64,000 nucleotides of DNA from contig JAVGWX010000007.1 of assembly GCA_036924085.1 (NCBI GenBank), forward strand, positions 101,884,236-101,948,235, given 5' to 3'. This DNA is from Ariolimax columbianus (taxonomy: Eukaryota > Mollusca > Gastropoda > Stylommatophora > Arionidae). The translations under genes were made by a program, and so were the position numbers. Below are positions 23,570 to 33,358 of this stretch, piece after piece; the first letter of the stretch is position 1, and each line of letters begins with the position of its first letter. The notes beneath the pieces were generated by a model. The model saw only the letters and a list, made by a program, of their open reading frames with translations, searched no databases and was not told the DNA's origin.

Positions 23570-23740
23570 GTTGGCGTCACTCTCATTAATCCACAGACTG
23601 CCACATTTATAAATTACGATTTACTGAAAGAGACTGAGCACCTAGGAGTCTACCAGGATTGCAGTGACGTCGATTCCAAGCAGAGCAAAGAGACAAGGCA
23701 GCGAAGATCAAAGCAGCCGTACCCCGACATACTTTAAATA
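23570..23740 (+). mobile_element. Probable fragment of a dispersed element (pair with 49530-49665)
   Basis: Translation gives FINYDLLKETEHLGVYQDCS and DVDSKQS. The sequence at 49530-49665 gives RYLLTESEHVRVYLGCSDVD, so both copies preserve an L.E.EH..VY..CSDVD pattern. This resembles the Cys/His-containing C-terminal tail of some LINE proteins, but I cannot name the family. Confidence 0.4.
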
Positions 23741-24080
23741 CTTTTTAGCATTGTTTCTCTTACCTTAAAAAAACCCAAAAAAAACAACAACAAAAAAACA
23801 CACACACACACGCACCCACGCACGCACGCACGCACAGTTCATCCCTATATCTCGTACTGTACACACGATAAAATACACGTGTCCGATGCGTATTTAAACA
23901 TGTAACATTGATAATGAGTTTAGAAATTTGACAGATTGTAATCTGATTGGAGTACCAGCTTACACGGTCAATTCATTCCCGACGTAGAATGAAGGTAATG
24001 TCCGACACGTACAGCAGAGCTTCGCTTCACGAAAGTCTACATAAACGAATGTACATACATCTGGGGTAGTTGTCTCGCCG
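23741..24080. other. A-rich and CA-rich low-complexity sequence, then unassigned
   Basis: A-rich tract at 23766-23798, then (CA)n and (CACG)n to 23835. The rest shows nothing recognisable. Confidence 0.6.
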
Positions 24081-24691
24081 CAGCGACTCAATTTCAACCA
24101 GTGTTCGTAAAGCGATCTCAGTCCCGCCAGGCGGAGCGATAGCGCGGGCTTGCGGAAAACGCTCGCCTGCCTTTCCCCGTAGAGCGAATTGGGTGCGGTT
24201 TGTTGCAGCGGCTCCTCCACCGAGGTGCGCTGGTCTGGTCCGTATCAGGAAACGTGGTCCGTCCGTGGTGATTTATCTAAGGCTTATAGCAGAGCTCGAC
24301 AGTACGTCTCGCTGGTGGTCCGACTCTCGCAAAGAGCTTGTGACCGGCAAATGGAAAGCAGGAATCGTTGCCTCGAGGCCCTGCGTTCTCCTACGGAGAA
24401 GGGCAGGCCGACAGGCCAAATTGTCTCTAGTCCCAGTGAAATTCATCGCCGAGGTCGTTGGGATCCGTTCTGCACAGAGCGCTGCCATCCCTCCTCGAGC
24501 GAGCCCGGTCGGTCGGTCGTCTGGTGCGTGTGGGAGGCCCCTGTCAGGCGGTCCTAGGTCGACGGAGTGAAGGACGGGTGGAACAAACCGTCCGTCCCGT
24601 CAGTCGGTCCCTGCGGCCGTCGTCCCAGCGAGGCTTTTTACACACCCTTCCTCCGCCGACCGGTGTGTGCTGTACGTACGTCTCCGACAGA
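24081..24691 (+). other. Probable 5' external transcribed spacer of an rDNA unit
   Basis: GC-rich sequence, unlike its flanks, that ends exactly at the 18S start. This is where a 5' ETS sits in a 45S-type rDNA unit. The pol I promoter is not identifiable by eye. Open frames here are composition effects. Confidence 0.55.
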
Positions 24692-25867
24692 TATCTGGTT
24701 GATCCTGCCAGTAGTCATATGCTTGTCTCAAAGATTAAGCCATGCATGTCACACATGCATAAGTTCATACTGTCTCACGGTGAAACCGCGAATGGCTCAT
24801 TAAATCAGTCGAGGTTCCTTAGATGACACGATCCTACTTGGATAACTGTGGCAATTCTAGAGCTAATACATGCTTACCAAGCTCCGACCCTCGCGGAAAG
24901 AGCGCTTTTATTAGTTCAAAACCAATCGTCGTTTCCCCTCGCGGGGTTGCGGCGTCCCCACTGGTGACTCTGGATAACTTTGTGCTGATCGCAATGCCTC
25001 ATGTGCCGGCGACGCATCTTTCAAATGTCTGCCCTATCAAATGTCGATGGTACGTGACATGCCTACCATGTTTGTAACGGGTAACGGGGAATCAGGGTTC
25101 GATTCCGGAGAGGGAGCATGAGAAACGGCTACCACATCCAAGGAAGGCAGCAGGCGCGCAACTTACCCACTCCCGGCACGGGGAGGTAGTGACGAAAAAT
25201 AACAATACGGGACTTTTTCGAGGCCCCGTAATTGGAATGAGTACACTTTAAACCCTTTAACGAGGATCTATTGGAGGGCAAGTCTGGTGCCAGCAGCCGC
25301 GGTAATTCCAGCTCCAATAGCGTATATTAAAGTTGTTGCAGTTAAAAAGCTCGTAGTTGGATCTCAGGCGCAGGCGGGCGGTCCGGCTCGCGCCGGTTCA
25401 CTGCCCGTTGTCTCCTGCCCTACCGTCTGCCGGCTCTCTCCCACGGGTGCTCTTCGCTGAGCGTCCTGGGTGGCCGGCGCGTTTACTTTGAAAAAATTAG
25501 AGTGTTCAAAGCAGGCCTCGGCTGCCTGAATAATGGTGCATGGAGTAATGGAATAGGACCTCGGTTCTATTTTGTTGGTTTTCGGAACTGGAGGTAATGA
25601 TTAACAGGGACAAACGGGGGCATTCGTATTGCGGCGTTAGAGGTGAAATTCTTGGATCGCCGCAAGACGAGCTACTGCGAAAGCATTTGTCAAGAATGTT
25701 TTCATTAATCAAGAACGAAAGTCAGAGGCGCGAAGACGATCAGATACCGTCGAAGTTCTGACCATAAACGATGCCGACTAGCGATCCGCAGGAGTTGCTT
25801 CGATGACTCTGCGGGCAGCTTCCGGGAAACCAAAGTGTTTGGGTTCCGGGGGAAGTATGGTTGCAAA

Positions 25868-25916
<49 letters not shown>

Positions 25917-25940
25917 GCGGCTTAATTTGACTCAACACGG
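24692..25940 (+). rRNA. 18S rRNA, 3'-truncated (first ~1.25 kb)
   Basis: It begins with the universal CTGGTTGATCCTGCCAG and continues through AAACCGCGAATGGCTCATTA, the GTGCCAGCAGCCGCGGTAAT decoding-region segment, a gastropod-like V4 and GTGAAATTCTTGGAT. It stops after AATTTGACTCAACACGG, where intact genes continue with GGAAA. About 550-600 nt of the 3' end are absent. There is a small local duplication at 24742-24765, where a second CATGCAT replaces the normal CTAAGTTC context, and scattered substitutions such as GAGCATGAG for GAGCCTGAG. Core helices are otherwise well kept, suggesting recent origin from a functional unit. It cannot yield a functional small subunit RNA as it stands. Confidence 0.95.
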
Positions 25941-26320
25941 CCAACACTGAAATGACTGACATGCCGAGACCACTTTTCTGGGGTCTAATATGGAACTGGT
26001 GCTGGATTTAGACCCTCAGAAATCTGGGGTTATGCCCTCTGTGGCTCGGTTGGTCTGCATCCAGTGTTTGATAAAGGAATTGACGGAAGAGCACTATCAG
26101 GAGTGGAGCCTGAGGCTAAAATTGACTAAACACGTCAATAGTGTAGAATGACTGTCAAAAGAGAGCACCTTCGTGGGGTCTAATTGTGAACATGTGCTGG
26201 TATTAGACCCACGGAAGACAGGTCAGTCTCCAAACCCCCAAATGAAAAAGCGCCTGCTACAGTAATCTGGTCTTCACCCTGCAGAAATCGCATTGACAAA
26301 CTAAAAGCCCTCTATTGATA
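25941..26320 (+). pseudogene. Chimeric 18S/28S scramble
   Basis: Directly after the 18S break, 25982-26020 resembles the 28S domain VI segment (GGTCTAATATGGAACTGGTG, then TTTAGACC). At 26073-26134 a second, more diverged copy of the 18S segment GGAATTGACGGAAG...GGAGTGGAGCCT appears. Another 28S-like piece follows at 26176-26230 (GGTCTAATTGTGAACATGTG...TTAGACCC...AGACAGGTCAG). The pattern is a tandem duplication of an 18S-28S junction unit of about 195 bp, followed by divergence. Confidence 0.75.
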
Positions 26321-26785
26321 CGGTCTGGCTAATATTGAACGGGTGCTGGAAATAGACCCTCTGAAGACAGGTCAGCTTTACCCTACAAATGACAATGCTC
26401 TGCTACGGTAATCCTGCTAAGCCCGAGAGGAGCCGCAGACATTTTGGTTCACGTACTAGGCGGATAAGCCAACGTTTCGAGGTGAGGGATTACGGCCGAA
26501 CGCCTCTAAGCCAAAAATCCCGCCCAAAAGCAGTCCAGCACGAATGCAAAGGGAGGCTTCGACATGGTGGGGACCTCGGGGTTACGCTCCAGCCCCGCTC
26601 GGTCAAGCCGCAGAATGAGGTCTCTGCCGTCCGCTGATAAAAGCGGGCGGGAAGCTGCTCGATATTCACCCCATACGGCGATGAGGAATGAAATCATTTG
26701 TAGAAGACTTAATTCTCGGTCGGGTTCCCTAAGCAGTAGATCAGCTACCTCACTGCGAACTGCTGAGACTCAACCCTTGACCATG
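26321..26785 (+). pseudogene. 28S rRNA 3'-terminal fragment
   Basis: Collinear with the last ~0.45 kb of metazoan 28S. It runs AATATTGAACGGGTGCTGG, AGACAGGTCAGCTTTACCCT, GGTAATCCTGCTAAG, then the sarcin-ricin loop region as CCCGAGAGGAGCC. Then come GGATTACGGCCGAACGCCTC and CTAAGCCAAAAATCCCGCCC. The terminal CAGCTACCTCACTGCGAACT...CAACCCTTGACC ends at about 26785. The sarcin-ricin loop, normally AGTACGAGAGGAACC, is changed at nearly invariant bases, so this copy would not be functional. ITS1, 5.8S, ITS2 and most of 28S are missing between the 18S and this piece. Confidence 0.85.
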
Positions 26786-26830
26786 TCCGCTCCCTAGGCG
26801 GACAACATCTCCGTGCAAGACTAGGCTTGT

Positions 26831-27049
26831 CACCTGGTCAAATGCACTATTTCGAGAGGAATCACAGGTCGCTGACATTTGGTCCACGTGCTTGGCTGAT
26901 AAGCTACCATCTGAGGGATTACGGCCGAACGCCTCTAAGCCAGAATCCCGCCCAAAATCTCAGCACCGCTGAGATGGGAGGCTACGACATGGCTGGGGCT
27001 TGTGTCCCGGCCCGATCGAGCCGCAGGAATGCACCTGGTAAAATGCACT
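26831..27049 (+). pseudogene. Second 28S 3' fragment between direct repeats
   Basis: 26850-27030 repeats part of the preceding piece. It includes CGAGAGGAATCACAGG (sarcin-ricin region), GACATTTGGTCCACGTGCTT, GGCTGATAAG.CTACCATCTG, GATTACGGCCGAACGCCTCT and AAGCCAGAATCCCGCCC. It retains bases closer to canonical 28S at several sites than the first fragment. It is bracketed by CACCTGGTCAAATGCACT (26831-26848) and CACCTGGTAAAATGCACT (27032-27049). Confidence 0.82.
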
Positions 27050-27429
27050 CCTTCCTCGCTCTTTGCGTCTGTCTGCTATCAGTCATTCCAATGGACGCAG
27101 AAGAGATGCAGTCCAGCGGACACTGCACCTCCTGTCCTATGGTGGCAAGCTCCCGGGTGGCGGGGAATGCTAGGCGTACCATCACTGCAGATGAGCCGAG
27201 AAAATAGAGCGAGCAAAAAGATACCTCACTCATATGTATATGCTACGTTTCTGGCAGGACGTGACGATACTGGGAAAAAGTCACACTGGACTGCCTCTCT
27301 TCCGGGATAGTACAAACTAGTACATAGTCCATCATATCATTGCCAAACGCTATAGACACGAGTAGGGAAGACTCGATAGTCCTGCAAGACAACTTCCCAA
27401 GAGAGACAACTCTGACCAAAAACAACTGC
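27050..27429. other. Unassigned sequence after the rDNA remnant
   Basis: No gene recognised. GC content falls towards the genome background from about 27180. Confidence 0.45.
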
Positions 27430-27592
27430 TGCCTTGCAGTCAAGCTGGGGACAGCCAAAGGCTAAGGAGGGCAACCCTACAGAAACGCCTGTTGAAATCG
27501 GATGCACTGAGCCACTGGCTAACAAATTAAATCAGTGCAACGTAAATATCGCTGTAAACAGCGTGCGATGAAGAAGAAGAAGAAGAATGTAC
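27430..27592 (+). mobile_element. Dispersed-element 3' end with (GAA)n tail
   Basis: Contains AATCGGATGCACTGAGCC, GTGCAACGTAAATATCGCTG, TAAACAGCGTGCGATGAAG, then (GAA)5. The same phrases occur at 40890-40930 (plus) and, inverted, at 41545-41720. A shared 3' body with a (GAA)n tail fits a SINE or the 3' UTR of a LINE. Confidence 0.6.
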
Positions 27593-27669
27593 ATACAATT
27601 AGACAGAAAGGTTAGAGTAGGTCAAATGACACTAACATTAGTCCTGCACTTGCTAGACTTGAACCAGCC

Positions 27670-28315
27670 AACACGGTGTCTTTCCCTCGGCTTCAGTCCA
27701 GCAGGTGTCTCGTGTGTGAGCTAGTCAACCAGCCAACACGGTGTCTTTCCCTCGGCTTCAGTCCAGCAGGTGTCTCGTGTGTGAACTAGTCAACCAGTCA
27801 GTACGGTGTCTTTCCCTCGGCTTCAGTCCAGCAGGTGTCTCGTGTGTGAACTAGTCAACCAGTCAACACGGTGTCTTTCCCTCGGCTTCAGTCCAGCAGG
27901 TGTCTCGTATGTGAGCTAGTCAACCAGTCAGTACGGTGTCTTTCCCTCGGCTTCAGTCCAGCAGGTGTCTCGTGTGTGAGCTAGTCCACCAGCCAACACG
28001 GTGTCTTTCCCTCGGCTTCAGTCCAGCAGGTGTCTCGTGTGTGAACTAGTCAACCAGTCAACACGGTGTCTTTCCCTCGGCTTCAGTCCAGCAGGTGTCT
28101 CGTATGTGAGCTAGTCAACCAGTCAGTACGGTGTCTTTCCCTCGGCTTCAGTCCAGCAGGTGTCTCACGTGCGAGCTAGTCAACCAGTCAGTACGGTGTC
28201 TTTCCCTCGGCTTCAGTCCAGCAGGTGTCTCACGTGCGAGCTAGTCAACCAGTCAGTACGGTGTCTTTCCCTCGGCTTCAGTCCAGCAGGTGTCTCATGT
28301 GCGAGTTAGTCAAGA
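27670..28315. repeat. 65-bp minisatellite
   Basis: Ten copies of a 65-bp unit containing GGTGTCTTTCCCTCGGCTTC, nearly identical. Variants AGCCAACAC, AGTCAACAC and AGTCAGTAC recur in mixed order. Confidence 0.94.
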
Positions 28316-28430
28316 ATTCAGTTCGAAAATTCGACGTGTCATAACATTGTGGACCAACAGACAATGGCACCATGGCACAAATGGGCGACCGTGTGGGCGT
28401 GTACCCTTCAGCCGTTCGGAGGGACCCTTA

Positions 28431-28443
28431 GGGGGGGGGGGGG
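28431..28443. repeat. G13 homopolymer
   Basis: Thirteen consecutive G just before the next array. Confidence 0.95.
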
Positions 28444-28498
28444 AGGCGGAAATGGATCACTGAACAATTAACTACACGTCTTAGCTAGATACCACACA

Positions 28499-28945
28499 TA
28501 TGGGAGTCAGACAACGACACCATTTAGGAGTCAGACAACGGCATCATATGGGAGTCAGACAACGACACCATTTGGGAGTCAGACAACGGCATCATATGGG
28601 AGTCAGACAACGACATCATATGAGAGTCATACAAAGACATCATATAGGAGTCAGGCGACATCATATGGGAGTCAGACAACGACATCATATAGGAGTCAGA
28701 CAACGACATCATATAGGAGTCAGACAACGACATAATATGAGAGTCAAGCAACGACATCCCATGGGAGTCAGACGACATCATATGGGAGTCAGACATCGAC
28801 ATCATATGGGAGTCAGACAACAACATAATATGGGAGTCAGACAACGACATCATATGGGAGTCAGAAAAAATAACTACCTATCATACGGGAGGAGTCAGAC
28901 AACAATAACTACCCATCATACGGGAGGAGTCAGACAAAGATAGCT
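28499..28945. repeat. 24-bp minisatellite
   Basis: About 18 copies of a 24-bp unit containing GGGAGTCAGACAACGACATC. Some units carry deletions, and the last ones insert AATAACTACC. The shared GGAGTCAGACA core also opens the next array. Confidence 0.94.
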
Positions 28946-29109
28946 ACACAGTTTAAGATATTTAGACACTGATGACGAGACATTCGATCGTTATGAGGAG
29001 TCAACAACAGCTGATATTTTGAGGAAGCTAGAGAAATAGAAGAACATCTTGTGTGAGTCAGGCATGTGTCCACACACCGCTTGTGAGTTAGAGAAAATCA
29101 ATGAACCAC

Positions 29110-29596
29110 AAATACTGTAGGAGTCAGACACATAACATGTAAGCACACTTCTGATTTCATGTAGGAGTCAGACACATAACATGTAAGCACACTTCTTATT
29201 TCATGTAGGAGTCAGACACATAACATGTAAACACACTTCTGATTTCATGTAGGAGTCAGACACATAACATGTAAACACACTTCTGATTCCATGTAGGAGT
29301 CAGACACATAACATGTAAACACACTTCTGATTTCATGTAGGAGTCAGACACATAACATGTAAACACACTTCTGATTTCATGTAGGAGTCAGACACATAAC
29401 ATGTAAACACACTTCTGATGTCATGTAGGAGTCAGACACATAACATGTAAACACACTTCTGATTTCATGTAGGAGTCAGACACATAACATGTAAACACAC
29501 TTCTGATGTCATGTAGGAGTCAGACACATAACATGTAAACACACTTCTGATTCCATGTAGGAGTCAGACACATAACATGTAAACACACTTCTGATT
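29110..29596. repeat. 44-bp minisatellite sharing its core with the previous array
   Basis: About 11 copies of a 44-bp unit containing GTAGGAGTCAGACACATAAC. It shares GGAGTCAGACA with the 24-bp array 170 bp away, so the two may descend from one seed. Confidence 0.94.
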
Positions 29597-29882
29597 TCCA
29601 GATGTCGAAAGTTACCACTTGATTGCTCAGCATGTCTATGGAGAAACCAGAGCTAATAAACCGTTTGAAGAGTCTTGTGTTTTCGTCTAGAAGCTCTTGA
29701 CAACTGCGGATTGTCACTTCAACAATCAGTGATTGAGTTGTGATTGACGCTGTATTGTGTGCTTCCTTGTCTTCGTGGGTTTTAGGGTCGTCAGAGGAGG
29801 ATATCGACGTGAACATGGATCGATACTTGAGCAGACAGGACGGTACGTGGACAGCACGCTGGTCACAAAGAATATCTGGCAC
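29590..29882 (-). other. Unrecognised open frame, possible exon
   Basis: A non-repetitive minus-strand open frame with ordinary amino-acid composition, containing ITTQSLIVEVTIRSCQELLD and NTRLFKRFISSGFSIDML. It runs into the 44-bp array. I see no clear donor at its end and recognise no domain. It could be an exon, a transposon fragment or chance. Confidence 0.15.
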
Positions 29883-30059
29883 ATGATGTGATCATAATAA
29901 GCTAAGTCAGCCAGGCGTGTAACGCGCATGCGCTCAATATTGAGCGTATGTACTTCAGTAGAGGTCAACTATAGGCATTGAATTAACCAAAGAATACAAG
30001 AAAGACATTACAGATCAAATACATTCAGTAGTTAACAATACCGGATCTAAATATAAACA

Positions 30060-30778
30060 TTAGAAACTTGACAGGGTGAAAGAACAATCAGTCAAATTGT
30101 GGCTGAATGTCAACTTGGGGAAAAACCAAGCTCCTTAAAATTAAACCGATCAACAAAGAATCGATCATGCTGGACGGAAAGTCGTAGGAAGAGGTAAATG
30201 CCTTTACCTATTTGGGTAGCACAATTGACCCGAAATGGAGTACAGATGCAGATATAAAGACCGTAATTGACAAGGCAATAATGACATTCCTGGCGCGAAA
30301 CAACATATAGGGATCCAGAGATATCAAGATTAACACGACATTTAGAATATTGAACGCCAGTGCCAAGTCGGTGATGCTGTTTGAAGCCGAAACATGGGGA
30401 TCGGCCTAGTGATACAAGAAAGCCTACAATCCTTCGCTAGGAGACATAAAGTGGCAGGGGATGTTTAAGAATGAAGATCTGTGGAGAAGGAGCCGCAGAT
30501 AGCCATGGAAGAACAGATTAAGAAAGAAAATGAGACTGGATAGGAAATGTACCGAGGAAGGTGCCCCTAGCATAGCTAGGCAGGCTCTGGCATGGATATG
30601 TCTAGGAAAGAGACGACAAGGTGTACCTACAAATGTATGGAGACGAGAATGCATGAGGAAACTACAATTAAATGGATTTGCCTGGAGATATGCAGACAGA
30701 GCAGCCCAGGAACATGTATGCTGGCGACATGTGGTCAATGACCTAAACACAATGTACTTGGGCAGTGACTATGAATGA
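30060..30778 (+). mobile_element. RTE-like LINE 3' fragment
   Basis: Plus-strand frames read LDRVKEQSVKLWLNVNLGKN, AFTYLGSTIDPKWSTDADIK, MTFLARNNI and NEDLWR. They end in MRLDRKCTEEGAPSIARQAL and LNTMYLGSD. This is the thumb-to-C-terminus region of the same family as 1-2010, including the RQALAW...R...VW R spacing. It is 5'-truncated with several stops. The final 249 bp is one open frame (30530-30778). Confidence 0.82.
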
Positions 30779-30837
30779 CGTGACCTCTGTGTGTACAGGT
30801 CGGTCGCCGAGACATAGGTTAAAGAACATAAATGCCA

Positions 30838-31178
30838 GGGCCCTCCTACGGACAGGACGCCTACTTGTGCCAAGACGTCTCCCTGTGTCAGGACGTCTCG
30901 CTGTGCCAAAGCATCTCCCCGTATCAGAACGCCTCCCGTGTCCAAACGCTTCCCTGTGACAGGACGTCTCACTGTACCAGTAGGTCTCCATGTGCACGGA
31001 CCCCTCCCTGTGCCATGTCGCCTCGTTGTGCCATGTCGCCTCCCTGTGCCATGTCGCCTCCCTGTGCCATGTCGCCTCCCTGTGGCAGAACGCCTCGCTG
31101 TGACAGAATTCTCTTCGATAACGCTTTTATGTGTCAGGACGCCTCCTGTGTCAGGACGCCTCCCTGTGCCAAGACGGT
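30838..31178. repeat. 18-bp minisatellite
   Basis: About 19 diverged copies of an 18-bp unit, best seen as CTCCCTGTGCCATGTCGC at 31010-31085. It starts just beyond the LINE 3' end. Confidence 0.88.
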
Positions 31179-31276
31179 ATATTGTGGGTTGGCAATCAAC
31201 ATTTGTTCCCTCCAAAAATGAGACAGAACTACCTCTTCTACAGAAGACATTGGTGCATCGACGGGACGCCAGTCGT

Positions 31277-31557
31277 CTGTCCCACTACACAGCTTTGTCC
31301 CACTACACAGTTTCGTCTAACTACACAGCTTTGTCCCACTACACAGCTTTATCCCACTACACAGCTTTGTCCCACTACACAGCTTTGTCCCACTACACAG
31401 CTTTGTCCTACTACACAGCTTTGTCTCACTACACAGCTTTGTCCTACACAGCCTTGTCTCACTACACAGCTATGTCCTACACAGCTTTGTCTCACTACAC
31501 AGCTTTGTCTCACTACACAGTTTTGTCCTACACAGCTTCGTCCCATTACACAGCTTA
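31277..31557. repeat. 18-bp minisatellite
   Basis: About 16 copies of CTACACAGCTTTGTCCCA, with 14- and 15-bp deletion variants in the second half. Confidence 0.93.
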
Positions 31558-31619
31558 GTTAGCAGCTTATGTTGGTTTCTGGGGTCGTATGCTGCATTTA
31601 GATGAAAGTCACTCCCCTG

Positions 31620-31880
31620 ATCTGCATGAGCTCATACCCGGCCTCGACTGGTTGAGTCAGGCCAACATCTCATGATCTTGGCTACATCTTGATCATCCGG
31701 GTGGTAACCCTGCTTGCTCCTTGGAAGGTTCTTGTCTATTGAGGGCGTGATACGGTTCAGGGCCATTCTTCCAAAAACTGTGTACCAGTGGCAAAGTATT
31801 GGCACCCGCCGACAACTCTTATGTTCCGATGGGATTTGTCCTGGTTTGATCAGCGGCTCCATTTGACATTTTTGAGATGT
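31620..31880 (-). mobile_element. LINE fragment: reverse transcriptase fingers
   Basis: The minus strand reads PLIKPGQIPSEHKSCRRV, ILCHWYTVFGRMALNRI and IDKNLPRSKQGYHP. These align with the conserved KPGK.P...SYRPISLLCH.YK.FER..LNRI.P..D..L...QAGFRPG stretch of jockey/I-type RTs. It carries substitutions in key residues (GYHP for GFRP) and ends within 80 codons. It probably belongs to the same RNase H-bearing family as 54735-56500. Confidence 0.75.
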
Positions 31881-31989
31881 GCTGAGATCCGATTGTTCAA
31901 CAGTAATGGTCGGCTGGAGCAGGTGGACTTGTATATGATGGATTAACCAGTGAGTGCATTAATTCGGATTAGCAAGGGATTAGACTGGT

Positions 31990-32295
31990 TCGGATTAGAC
32001 TGGTTCGGACTGGCACTGGAGTACATTGGCTTGGATTAGCACTGGAGTACATTTGCTAGGATTAGCACTGGAGTACATTTGCTAGGACTAGCACTGGAGT
32101 ACATTTGCTAGGACTAGCACTGGAGTACATTTGCTAGGACTAGCACTGGAGTACATTTGCTAGGACTAGCACTGGAGTACATTTGCTAGGACTAGCACTG
32201 GAGTACATTTGCTAGGACTAGCACTGGAGTACATTTGCTAGGACTAGCACTGGAGTACATTTGCTAGGACTAGCACTGAAGTACATTGGCTCAGA
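31990..32295. repeat. 26-bp minisatellite
   Basis: About ten copies of a 26-bp unit containing GCACTGGAGTACATTTGCTA. The central copies are identical. Confidence 0.94.
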
Positions 32296-33355
32296 ATAGC
32301 AGTAGCGAAGACCTCATCATTGATCTCCGCGCAATACACTCTATCTCTTCCCAGTCACCACTGAAATAATTTGTTCTTCCCACGGCAGGTTACGGTTCTT
32401 TCTTCATTTAGCCAAGTTCTACTTGACCTGAGTTTGTTCTCTCTATCCGTGCTACACTCAAAGTTGCATATAGTCTTACATCATTCCATTCCGCGACTAG
32501 GGTATATCATGCATGGCACATTATAGATGTATACATATTGTCATTGTATATAACATAGTTGTAACTGTCTACATATTACCTTCTGGTTTTGGGAGAAAAT
32601 AGTTTCAGATGATCAGATCCGAACTGAATTCCCAAGAAATCCACTCTCTAAGCCTGACAAAAGTATGTTTGTTTGCGTCATTGGGTAAAATTTAAAAGAA
32701 AACAAAGACAGAGAATCTAAGAATCAAATTGAATAGATAATTTACTTTTAATGTCTTGGAAATAAAAATGATACAAGCAGACATTTAACTCTATAATCAT
32801 AGAAAGGAGACGCGAGACGTAGACCGAGAACACTACCCAAACACACATGTGGTAATGTCGACCCGTCTGTCTTTGCCCCGATTTGTTATAGAAGCTGTGA
32901 TAGTTGTCTGAACCTCTAGATGGGATGCGCTCAACCTGGGACCAGATGTCGGCACGCGGATACAAGTCAGCTGACACGTGCATGCAAGATGTACTAGTGT
33001 TGGCTTTCGGTTTTTGGCTCAGCAACAAGTGAAGAAGTGGGCGTGCCAGAACAGAATAGAGGAATATGATACTATTGTTGTCAGATTCAGGTCTGGCCAC
33101 GTAGACAGAACTCGGGTTTGTCCATCAAGGATATGTCAAGTTTGGTGCATTTGGGAATGTTGAACTGTGTCAAGTGTAACATGTTGTGTTTCTGTAAATG
33201 TTGAACTGTGTAACGTGTGTATCTGTAAATATTGAACTGTGTAAAATGTGTTTTTATAAACTTTTAAATTTTAAAAAAGTACATTCACATGTTTGTGCAT
33301 ACTTTATAAAGTGTGGTGGTTTGTGTTTGCGTTTATGTCGACATTTTGTCAAGTG
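32296..33355. other. Unassigned sequence
   Basis: Non-repetitive, except TTGAACTGTGTAA-type phrases (about 34 bp apart) at 33160-33250. No gene recognised. Confidence 0.45.
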
Positions 33356-33358
33356 TGA

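Noticed and set aside
24070..24826. Overlapping open frames of 120-166 codons
   Set aside because: They lie in GC-rich ETS-like sequence and 18S rRNA; the rRNA explanation is much stronger.
26389..27310. Open frames on both strands
   Set aside because: They overlay 28S rRNA fragments and have no protein-like features.
29590..29882. A confident host exon on the minus strand
   Set aside because: The open frame is non-repetitive but short, unrecognised, and runs into a minisatellite without a clear donor.
30838..31215. Cys/Pro/Arg-rich secreted protein-like frames
   Set aside because: They are translations of an 18-bp minisatellite, with both strands open.
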